The translations under genes were made by a program, and so were the position numbers. A DNA stretch of 64,000 bases, from the NCBI RefSeq assembly GCF_047496725.1, contig NC_132983.1:8351001-8415000 (forward strand), read 5' to 3'. Position 1 is the stretch's first letter; every line of letters begins with the position of its first letter. Positions 23,400 through 33,804 of this stretch are shown piece after piece. Below the pieces are notes generated by a model. It was not told the origin of the DNA. It worked only from the letters and a program-made list of their open reading frames with translations, and searched no databases. Source of the DNA: Anoplolepis gracilipes. Lineage: Eukaryota > Arthropoda > Insecta > Hymenoptera > Formicidae.

Positions 23400-24102
23400 A
23401 AACGTTCCGACATGTTCGTCGCAGTGTCGGCCAAAATTTTTATTGTTTTCCCACGACTTTTATGGCTTCTAAAATGTCCCCCGGCGATTAAAATCTTTTT
23501 TTCCATAATGGCGCTGATGCGTTGCATTCTTTCCTTAAAATTATGGAAGATGTTTCGCTCCAGTTTTATGGGAGATTTTCCGCGAGGGTACAAAGCTGCC
23601 GAACGTCGGCGCTTAAAATCTCTTTTTCCATAATATTCTAATGGTCATAAAATGATCATAAAAAATTAGAAAAAAAAAGAAAAAAAACACTTTTTATGGT
23701 TTCTAAAATGTCCCCCGGCTATAAATCAACCACAAAGATAAACACCTTGCAGTTGCAGTTCTTCCCCTAAAAATTATGGAACATGTTTTGCTCCAGTTTT
23801 ATGGGAGATTTTCCGCGAGGGTGCAAAGCTGCCGAACGTCGGCGCTTAAAATCCTAATGATATAATGACTATAAAATGATCATAAAACTAGAAAAAAAAC
23901 AATTTTATGACTTCTAAAATACCCCCGGCTATAAAATCAACCGCAAAGATAAACATCTACTTTCGAACGTGTGTAGGACCCTTCACCCCCCCCCACCCCA
24001 CCCCCCTTTCCCTAACATCAGACCCCTCGCGCCTCCCAGATACCCCCGCCCCCGCACCCCCCTCAGCGCCCCATGGCTTAGAATCCCCACTATAACACTA
24101 CT
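23400..24102. repeat. Right terminal inverted repeat region of element A
   Basis: Reverse complement of the left end, with about two and a half of the ~225-bp units. The terminal C-run block (23985-24070) is the complement of the left G-run block. Confidence 0.9.
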
Positions 24103-24417
24103 GACGATTACGCGCAAGAATTAAAGGAACAATTACGGGCAACAAACCGAATAGCGAAAGAAAATATCAAAGACGAAAAAGTAAAATCAAGGGAAAATTA
24201 CGACAAAAAGACGAAAGAAATAAAATTTCAAATAGGCGACAAGGTTTTAATTTTTGATGAGACCCTACGCCGAGGACGATCAAAAAAGCTCGAATCACTA
24301 TGGGCAGGACCGTACGTAATTACCGAAAAACACTCCGACGTAAATTACACGGTAAAGAGGGGAAGAAAAACGACCCGCATGCATGTAAATAGGCTCAAGC
24401 CGTTCATAGACGCGTAG
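24103..24417 (+). pseudogene. C-terminal end of Gypsy integrase (pol), 5' truncated
   Basis: An open frame of 104 residues runs from the junction to a TAG at 24415-24417. It has the GPY/F-type module (LWAGPYVITE) and ends in MHVNRLKPF, the usual end of the integrase domain in Gypsy/errantivirus pol. Upstream domains are missing. Confidence 0.75.
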
Positions 24418-24503
24418 GAAAAGAAGAAAAGGACATCACGCGCAGCAAAAAAAAAAGAGAGAGAGAGAGAGAAATACATAAACAACTCCCGTAGCCACTT
24501 ACC

Positions 24504-25031
24504 TTAGGCACCCGGGCCAGTAATACGCCAGTAATGCAACCTGAAGTCATCCTGGTTAGGATCCACGAAGGCATCCTCCCCGCGAAGGGCCAGAAGCAGC
24601 TCCTCTTCTTCCTCTCACCGAGCATCAATAATGTCCATTAACCGGTACCATTGCTGACGGAAATACGGCACCACCTCCTGCACCGACCGCGTGCCGGAGG
24701 CAACGTCCACTGTCATCCGGAGCGAGTACGGCTCCGCACGAAAAATTGCATCCTTCGCGCGAGCCAAAAATCTAACGGGAAGATCTGGCCCCACGACTGG
24801 ATCATAAAAGCACCGCCGACAGTAAATGGGGTGCAGGTGGCAGGGAAACAATTTTTCGCACCGCAGGCAATCGACGGACCAAAGACGACCCATAACAAAA
24901 ATTTTTTTTTCTACAAGATGAATGCTAATGGCATGACGCGAATGGAGCCGAAAACAGTCTGACGCGCAAAGAAGAGTGAAAATATAACGGACCCGCCTCA
25001 GACCCCGCGAAAGAAATAAAAACGCCCGCAA
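24504..25031 (-). CDS. Antisense ORF between pol and env of the retroelement (uncertain)
   Basis: The minus-strand frame is 176 codons, with one internal TGA at 24615-24617. It contains a cysteine cluster (CLRCEKLFPC, then YCRRC), a middle part EVVPYFRQQWYRLMDIID, and after the TGA an acidic EEEE...LALRGEDAFVDP segment. The composition is not low-complexity. The TGA sits in cggtgaga, which resembles a splice donor, so it could mark an exon end. It may be a real antisense gene of this retroelement family or a captured host fragment. No family recognised. Confidence 0.35.
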
Positions 25032-25087
25032 CGATAAAAAAGCGCAACATAAGGATTAAGACGACGTTTGCGAACTAAAAATAAAAA

Positions 25088-26872
25088 TGAAATATAATAT
25101 AACATTACAGATACCTCACCTACGGGATAAGCGCGATGCTCACAGAAGTAGAAAAGGCAAGCGACACCTATGAAATACAAAAATTCAAATATAATCCCGG
25201 ATTGTATTTCGAGAAGATAGGCCGCACCAAGTAAAGAAGACATGGAAGCTAGTAATCAAACTAGACCTCGACCAAATCAACGAAAAATTTCGGCAAGTAA
25301 AAATATACATAGAACAGACGGACGCAATGTGCACAGAGATGATACTCGAAAACACTAACCGGAAAACTTGCCACAATTTAAACAAAATAGTCAAAAGAGA
25401 CACGGACCAGCTTACGCGACTGATAACAATCATAAATACACTATACGCACCACAAACAAATAAACGTAGAGGATTGTTCGGAATTGGAACAGTAGCCAAA
25501 ACTCTATTCGGAACCATGGACGCGAACGATAAAAAATTAATAGACGAACAGATACACTTACTACAAAACACACAACACACGGTACAACACGCGATGAAAA
25601 ATCAGTTACAAGTTCTAAACTTAACAATCACACACTTAGACAAGCTCGAAAATATGTTAGACTATAACGGTAGACTCATAAACCACCAGCTTAGGGAATA
25701 CAGTATTCGCGAGATCGACGAACACTTCACCGTAATATTAGCAATGATAGCCGACCTCACGAGCAACGCGAAAGATGTAATTGAATACTTAACGTACATA
25801 CGAAAGGGCACAATGCACCCGATATTAACGCCAATCGAAAATATAATCACGCAACTCCAAAAAGCCGCACAGGGAGTGCAAGGGCTATACTTTCCCTTTA
25901 AACTAAGTAGCGAAGAATGAAGAATACGTAAAGATAAGCGCGTATCGAGACGGACCGAAAATATTCACCGTACTACAATTCCCGCTAATCTCACAACCAG
26001 CGTATGACGTAGTTAGGGTAATCCCCCTGCCAACACATGACCGAGAAAATATATTCACGCACGCGGATGTAAAAAATCAGGTAATAGTACTAAATCAAGA
26101 GGGACACACATACCTACAGATAAGCGAAGACGAGCTTAACGAATGTTACAAAAAAAAATAACGAATACACCTGCGAAAAAATCTACCCGATACGCCGCAT
26201 AAACGTAGATAGCCCGTGCGAAGTGCAAATGTACTTACAAAGACACCAGTACCGCAATCACTTAACACGAAGCACACCATTACGAGTAACGCTATATGGA
26301 TCCCGTTACACGATCTACACGCCTGGCTATACTCAGTCATAAGCGACACGCAAATCGTAATAACGTGCAAAGAAAGGCAAGAAAAAAAAATAATAATAAA
26401 ACATACTGGCAAACTAACTATACGCGACAACTGCAAAGCAATAACGCCGGACATGACCATAGAAAATAAAGACACGATCCCTGGCAGAAACCTAGAAACG
26501 TTCCTACCCGAAACAAACCTGACGTTCATACGGGACGACACGGAAACACGAGATGAGACACAACGCTAAGCGAAAGAGGTGCTACAACATCGCGCAGAGC
26601 TAGCAGAACTAAAAAATAGAATACAGAACATAGACAATGACCTACGTCACAGCGACGAAACGTTCTACACACACAAACTGTTTAGTTTATCATCCCGATA
26701 TCTGTAAGTGGCATGATAACCATAGCGCTAGCAATTACGACAATACTCTTAATTAAACTACACAAAAGAAGGAAACAAAACAGACGACCGTCCGTGCGAA
26801 TATCCGACGACGACCTATCCTACGGATTCCCGAAACCTATACTTAAGCGTAGTCTAAGTACACGATTTTAAT
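25088..26872 (+). pseudogene. Broken errantivirus-type envelope gene
   Basis: Parts in three frames. The start region has NPGLYFEK (about 25190), a frameshift near 25229, then an open part at 25327-25920 with a furin-like NKRRGLFG site followed by a hydrophobic stretch, typical of insect errantivirus/baculovirus-F-like fusion proteins. Further frame changes lie near 25917 and 26155. The last part (26713-26872) has a single hydrophobic membrane segment and a basic tail. In an intact element this would be the membrane fusion protein; here it is disrupted several times. Confidence 0.65.
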
Positions 26873-26976
26873 GTAAGAAACAACAATTGTACATTTATAC
26901 ATATATAAAGTAAACAATGTAAATAAAAGTAAGAAAAGCGTCGTCCCTCCGTTTTCTTTTTACAACGGGGGAGGGA

Positions 26977-27719
26977 TGTTATAGCCCGAGACTATAACTA
27001 ATTATACAAATATTATACAAATAAATATTATATACCGATAAAGCATTAAACTTAGCGATTGCGAAAGGCTAACGCAATAAGCATGCGATATCCACATACC
27101 GCGATTGACCGCGCGTGCCGCTGACATAGCGAACCACGCGCGAAACCGGAGACGAAGCCGGAACATCGCGGCGAGCGTTACGAAAGAGTGCAAACCAGGA
27201 AGTCCGACCTTTGGACCCACTGCGCTTGCACTCAGCGCGAGTTGGGCACCCCGACCAAAATTTAGGACGCCCGCCCAACAGTATAAAAAACCCAGCCGCG
27301 CTCGGATGCACGGGCAGTCAAATAGTGTTAGTAATAGCCATAACTGCAACGGGCAGTCAAAAGTAAGTTAGCCATCGCCGTACCTGCGACGAGCAGTCAT
27401 AAAGAATAATCGAAGTGCGCGTACGATTACATTACGTATAATCGCAACCGCCGTGCGCGAGTGAGACCAAGTGCGAACCGCCAATCCTCACGACGACCGA
27501 CGCGAGGGGCCCATCTCCGCCTACGCCGCAACGCCAGGAAAGGAACCGACCTCGCCATTATAGGCAATAACACTGCGCTACACCTCTGTAGTTGAGTAAA
27601 TATATTATATTTCGATAACTATACAGAAGTCGCATTATTGAAACGACAAAACCTCCCTGCGCCCTGAATCCTGCTATCCTCCGCGGATCCCGAACCCAGT
27701 GCCGTCCCGCGGCACAACA
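26977..27719 (+). repeat. 3' LTR of the Gypsy element
   Basis: It starts tgttatagcccgagac directly after the purine tract and ends ...ggcacaaca, the usual TG..CA boundaries. It contains tataaaaaaccc near 27281. The 5' LTR is not in the window. Confidence 0.75.
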
Positions 27720-27759
27720 GTATAAAGATTTGACGAATTACACATTATTTCTTTTCCCA

Positions 27760-30154
27760 TTAACCAGCTTTTGTTCTTATGTATAAAATTTGTATAAAAT
27801 TATATATTTGTACACAGGTTCCATTATCTAACAATACACAATCATTTTTTATGTTATTAATATCTAAAGTATAGTGTTTTGTTTTTAAAATAGAAAATTG
27901 ACGACAAGTCTTTTGATCAATACCATTTAATAATGGTCCATTGCAATGATGTTTTTTTAGTTGAATGTTATTAGTATTTGTTAAAATTTCAACGTTATTG
28001 CGACTATTTATATCAATTTCCGTTAGTCTTCTTGCAATTTGTTGCAAAGGCTTATCACCTTTACGAATCAACTTTTTTATTTTAGAAAGATAGTTTTCAA
28101 ATCTAAATGTGCTGAATTGATCTAATGGACCAAATGTTTCTACATTATCAGTTAGATGCAACAAGTTATGTACATTGTGCGAAACGTATTTTTTTCCATA
28201 TATTATTTGAAAGTATTTAACAAAGTGTTGTAATAGTTCTTTTGCGTACTGAATATTTTCTACCTTAGCAGATAAATTTGGACTAACTAAAATTGTTATG
28301 GCTGCATGTAATGTCAGAAAATTGGAATAAACATTCTCGTCTATTATACCTTTAAGTACTATAGGTCCTACATATAATAAGAATTGCCTTAATTCCGTTG
28401 CTTTCTACAATTTAAGATAATTCAGACTTCATGGTTTTCTAGAGAATTCAAATGGGACATATTTTCTAAAATTAATTAACTCAGTTGAAATTTGTTTCTT
28501 TTGAATAATCGATAATTTAAAAGGAAATGATTTCACAGTCCACAGAAGAAGTTTTCGGACTATACCCAGACAAACTAAATGCATATAGTCTAAAGGCACA
28601 TTTTATATTAAATCAAAATTAGGAATATTACACAAAATAGTCTGCTCAATTTGATAATTATCATTATATGCCAAATTTCTGAAATTTTCGTCCGTTCTAT
28701 GTTCTTCATTTCGATCATAGGGAAAACACACACAATTTGTATCATCTACATATTCTCTATCCTTTTATAACACATTTAGTACAACTATAATAACCATTGT
28801 AGTATTTAACTTTTAAAATATAAGACTTCGCAGGTGTATCGCATATTATAGCTTTTACTCTAATATGAAATAAAGTATTATTTAACATAATACCATTATT
28901 TATAAAATATGTTACTTCAGCCACAGTTTGTTGAAGCAAATCATTAGAATTCTTTGGTTTACCTTCACCACAGTAGATTCCGATAAGAAAAACTTGTTTT
29001 GTAAGAAAATCGGAACATAAGATAGGCCATAAACTTTTTTCACTAGAATGCCCTAAAGGAACACCATCTATGTTAAACATCAGATTTACAGTGCGTGTTT
29101 CAAATCCTAATTTTAAATATTTTTCAATTATCTTAATAATTGCTTCTTTTAATCCTAAGTAACAGTACTGCCCGTCATCCATTGTAGAAATAATAGTCGT
29201 ACGAGGTGTTTGCAATAACGTTCGAGCATCTTTTGGAAAAGGAACTTCTGTATATTTGCGCAAAATTTTAAGCAAAGCAGTAATTGCTGCAAGCGGAATT
29301 GTAGAAACAAATTCAACTGCCCAATTTGAAATTTCGTTAACAAATTCTTGTCGACACTGATCTTCTTCGGAAAAATTATCATCGTTCAAATCATCGTTCT
29401 CTAAATCTCTACAGTCCAATATTATACTTTCATTTTCATCGAGAAAAGATACGTCATCGTTTATATCTTCTGCATAATTGAATGATTGTGGTGATGACGC
29501 TCTTTCATTTGCTGGAAATATTATTATGTCAACGTCGTTTATTTTTCAAAAATATATTATATAAATATATATGCCTATTACAATGTAATATATAATACGT
29601 GTGTGCGTTTTTATATTCAAATATATTTATATTCATAAATAATGTGCTGAGTTTTAAAAAATTATACTTAAAAAAATACTCTTTAGTTATATATCATATT
29701 CAAAATATTTCAAATAGTTCAATAATTATATTAACAAAATATATATATTTTATTTAAAAATAAAAAATAAAATTACTATATAAGTGCAATATATAAAGCG
29801 TTTATTTTCACAGCAAAATTAATTAACTATAAATAACAGCTTTAAAGTTGTATATTTAAAATTATTTATAATTAAAAGAGTTTTTACTATGAAAATAGTT
29901 TGTAAAAATAAATAACTTAACCAACTTACATTCACTTGTATATTGAACTGATTCATTGTTAGTTTCATTAATAGATTGTAAATTGCATAATTCATCATCA
30001 TATGTTTCAATATTACATTGATCATAATTAGTAGAATATTAGGATTATTTAGCTGTTGTGGCAATTTTGTATGTACTCCTCTTTTCAAAGATAAGCATTC
30101 ATTATGAATCAAACGACGAATAAGTCTTTTAGAATAAGAACATTTACGATTCAT
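27760..30154 (-). pseudogene. Decayed TNP2/CACTA-like transposase gene
   Basis: Minus-strand fragments in order: exon-1-like 30154 to about 29930 (ending at a gtaagt donor, with one frame change), a second exon from about 29512 to 28757, a broken middle, and 27760-28164. The second exon has TPRTTIISTMDDGQYCYLG, then MFNIDGVPLGHSSEKSLWPI, IGIYCGEGKP and ICDTPAKSY, ending CTKC. The last piece has FGPLDQFSTFRFENYL. This combination is common in insect transposase-like proteins resembling the plant TNP2 type; the superfamily name is tentative. Stops and frame changes throughout the middle make it inactive. Confidence 0.5.
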
Positions 30155-30438
30155 ATCTATATGTTAGAAATACAGGGAAATATTTTAAATTGAATGAAAT
30201 ACAATTAGAATTATTAAAAAAAGATATAACAATTTAAGAACAATAATCTGAAAACACAAAATAATATTTAACAATTGCGTAATTAATTGTGTGATAAAAA
30301 CAATAATTATTTTAGAAAATAATATAAGATTTATCTGATTTCAACACAAATGATTAACTCAATAGACATATTATTGTGATATAGATATATTATATAATAA
30401 ATCAACAATATAAATAATATATATATATATATAATATA

Positions 30439-30968
30439 AGTAGATAATATAAGAGAGATCTAATCCAGGGATATGAGGGGGGTGAGGTAAGCGGGGGGGG
30501 ACGAGGCGAGGTACCTCGTCCCCCCCGCAATGACGGGGGGGGCAAATGTCCCCCTCAATCGGGGGGAAGGGGCAAATGTCTCCCCTAGACTGAGGGGGAA
30601 GGGGGAGATACCAAATGCCCCACCCCCCAGATTAAGGGGGGGAGGGTGGTACCAAACATCCCCTGATTGAGAGGGGGAGGGGGGAGGGGGAGGGGGGCAT
30701 ACATATGGTTCCGCACGTGGAGGGAGTGTCCTCTCCGACTGACTGCGGAGGTCTGACGGTGAGAGAGAGGAATGTCAACTGTTATAGATAAAATAATCAC
30801 CCCACTCTGTTTATTCATAATGTATATTTGCAATAAATAATTACGTTCGCAACGCGGTAGAGGGAGACTGTGCGATAGACGTCCGCAACGTGGTAGAGGG
30901 AGACGGTGCGATAGACGTTTGCAACGCGGTAGAGGGAGACGGTGCGATAGCGTTCGCAACGCATTAGA
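30439..30968. repeat. Left terminal inverted repeat of element B
   Basis: It matches the right terminus in reverse complement: an A/T end, a block of G and C runs (30474-30690), a shared ~130-bp segment, and about 3 units of the 36-bp minisatellite (the right end has about 11). Confidence 0.92.
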
Positions 30969-31225
30969 GTTCTTCTTAGAGCGTATAGGAAAAAACTAAC
31001 CACGCGCCACGTGCATTTATCTCAAATATATACACGAGATCCCATATCTCATCTCTCTCTTTAAATAGAGTATCTCTTTTTAAATAGACTATGCATATGA
31101 TCCTATGAGAGGTAAACGTCTTTGTTTGACTGAGACTAAGAGAGCACGAGGAGGAGGAGGAGGAAGAGTCGTAGAATAAAATAGTGTTAATAGAAACATT
31201 AATGTTAATAATAATTTTTTATTTT

Positions 31226-31969
31226 TTATTTGTTACAAGTATCATAAAGTATATCATTTATAGCACACGCCAACAATTCGCAATCTACGAGTGATCCGCT
31301 ATCGAACGCGTCACTCTCGCGAATCGCTTTCACAGCATCATTTACATCAGTAATATTGTTTCGTTGCAAGACGTTACAAAATTGTTTAAATTTTTCATTC
31401 ACGAAATGTGTATTTTGACACAACCATGAATGCATATGATCGATGCAATCTTCAAAATCGAATAATTGTAATAATGTTTGAGGTTGCATATACAAAGACT
31501 TATTAGATAATGTTAATTTAATAATTCTCGATCCGTTTAATGCGATCATTTGGATAGATAGATCACAGATCCATAATGGTTGACATTCAGTCGATTGTAC
31601 ATGTCGTTCAATGTCTGCACGTTTCTGCATCAATGAGTGCCAGAGTACGATAGGCAATACTAATCGATTAGACTCGGTTGTCACCAAGTATCAATTCGAC
31701 ATACGACATAGCTCCAACGCTTATTCCAATCTCCAAATATTTGTAAGATGTCGGGGTTAAGATATACCTTCTTCCAAGTATGCAAACCGCACGACGAGAT
31801 GAAACGCTATATAAAATATTAAAATATATTAAAAAATAATATTTAGAAAATAATTTTTAGGAAATAATATTTAGAAAATAATTGAAACTTACATGTTCTT
31901 TGATTGAATTTCACCGTTCTCAATCGGAATGTAAAAATTCATCTTGCTGGTTTCTTTTGTGGAGCACAT
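31226..31969 (-). pseudogene. Two-exon conserved Polinton protein, frameshifted (element B)
   Basis: Exon 1 is 31893-31969 and exon 2 runs from 31806 down to 31226, joined in the same phase as the A homologue (9847-10598). Exon 2 starts with RRAVCILGRRY and YKYLEIGI, then shifts frame near 31680. The remainder (31226-31687) ends in DSGSLVDCELLAC, as in A. Here it lies beside the polymerase rather than beside the capsid arm. Confidence 0.65.
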
Positions 31970-32219
31970 TTTTTTTAGCACAACCTTATGCACGGACAAC
32001 TGATGCGATACTAAACTATTGAAAGTACTGCGATCAATTTGTAATATCGCAAAACGTAATGAGGAGGGGAGTATTTGTGACGTAATTTTGCAAGCGCCAA
32101 TGTAAGGCTGCTAGAAATTATTAAAAATCGCGTCCCCACGTGCTTTCTCGAGCGCCGTGTGTGGCCGCCGTATGATGAAATCTAATCAAATGTATACGAC
32201 GATAGAAATATTCGGTTAC

Positions 32220-32460
32220 AAATGTATACGACAAAGCGTGAGATAAAATTTTTGGCTAAATGATAACATAAACAGACCGTCGACAGTACGGATGTTTGCG
32301 CTAAAGAATAACGCGCCGACAGTACGAATGTTTGCGCTAAAGAATAACGTGTCGCATAGTGGGTGGGCATTATCATGTATATTTAATTTGATTATAAATA
32401 ATAAATATAATCCTATGCGTAGAGGATGTCATATTATATTACATTACCACGAAATATGCA
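32220..32460. repeat. Subterminal repeat containing a copy of a polymerase-gene fragment
   Basis: It holds a repeated tacg(g/a)atgtttgcgctaa unit and, from about 32357, a stretch (agtgggtgggcattatc...) that closely matches 33197-33290 inside the PolB gene. An inverted copy of the left part stands at 45298-45412. Non-coding. Confidence 0.75.
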
Positions 32461-32624
32461 TGAGATAAAGAGACGTGATAATATAGAAATGACGGATGTT
32501 TATACGAAAGAATAACGTTTTCGCAACGTGAAAAGAATATAACGATTAGATATAAATCAGAACAGAGAGTCACATCTCGCCATTATTGTGGAAGCTTGCA
32601 CGAGTGTACCTTATATGTAAAAAA

Positions 32625-33773
32625 ATGGAGCAGGTTTTAACGCAACAATCCACCTTGATAAATTCGGTGGAGGAGTACTTTGCGTGGGAGGTGCGATGCG
32701 ATGATTATATCAAGTCGTTGGAAGAGCAGAGTCGAATTAAACGACCGCGAATATCGATCGGATATCGACAATTGTTGATCGCAAAGATCGCGCGACTCGA
32801 AGGACTGAAAAATGCGTTGCGCAAACGTTTCGTACACGCGGGTGCCGGACACAGCGCGCATCAAGCTGCACTATTTTGGCGAGAAATTGATACAGCGTTC
32901 GAGAACCGTATATCGACTGGTGCGATAATCAATAGCAATTATATCGAACCTCGCCAGTTTCTCGAAGACGCGAGTGATATCGTGCTCGAACATGTGCGAG
33001 ACGCTATCGAAACACACTGCAGTGTGAAAGTGAATACTATGTTTAACGGTGATTTTGTGACGGGTGAAAAGCACGACGATAAAAGTGTAAGTACAAAAAA
33101 CTGTGAACTATTTCGTACATCTGATTTACGCGAATGGTACGAGCAACGTGTTATCGAGCCCACTTTAGCATCTCTCGAAGAATTTCAAGAACGTGATAGT
33201 GGGTGGGCATTATCGCGTATACTTAATTTGACTGTAAATATAAATAAATATAATCCTATGCGTGCGGGATGTCATATTATATTACCGCGAAAGATAATGA
33301 TGAAGCGAGCGATAGTTAACGTGCGATCCAAAGACAATGCATGTTTCGCATGGGCAGTGACTGCTGCTATGTATCCCGCTGAAAGAAGGGTTGAACGAGA
33401 ATTATCGTACCCGCGTTACACGGATGTGCTAAATCTTCGAGACTTTGAGTTTCCAGTGACTCTTAATCAAATTAAAAAGTTAGAAATTAACAACAATATT
33501 TCAATCAATGTGTACACCATCGAAAACGAAAATATTGTTCCTATTCGTATTTCGGAGCAAAAGAGGGACAAGCACGCCAATTTGCTATACATTCAAGATG
33601 CGCAAGATATCGGACATTTCGCGTGGATCAAGAATTTATCGCGACTCGTGAGTTCGCAACTCAATAAACACAATGGACAAAAATATATCTGTGATCGGTA
33701 TGTATATTTAATATTATTGATTTTTTTCAAAATAAATATATAATTATTATTTCTATTTCTTATAAATGTTAAA

Positions 33774-33804
<31 letters not shown>

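Larger units (their letters stand above)
7367..24102. mobile_element. Polinton/Maverick element A (adintovirus-like), ~16.7 kb
   Basis: It is bounded by inverted terminal sequences that start agtagtgttatagtggggat at 7367 and end with the reverse complement at 24102. Inside are a protein-primed PolB, chromodomain integrase, packaging ATPase, adenain-like protease and two capsid proteins, the diagnostic Polinton set. No 6-bp duplication is found: gttcta lies to the left and gacgat to the right. The two flanks also belong to different repeats (a DDE transposon and a Gypsy element). Nonsense codons lie in the PLA2, ATPase, integrase and polymerase genes, so it is no longer autonomous. It is closely related in its core to element B, which lies about 6 kb to the right with the core inverted. 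Confidence 0.92.
24103..27719 (+). mobile_element. 3' part of an errantivirus-like Gypsy retroelement
   Basis: It contains the end of pol, a broken env, a purine-rich tract (gggggaggga) and a terminal LTR. The 5' LTR, gag and most of pol are absent: the sequence begins exactly where the terminal repeat of Polinton A ends. It has multiple frameshifts, so it is an inactive relic of an insect retrovirus-like element. Confidence 0.8.
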
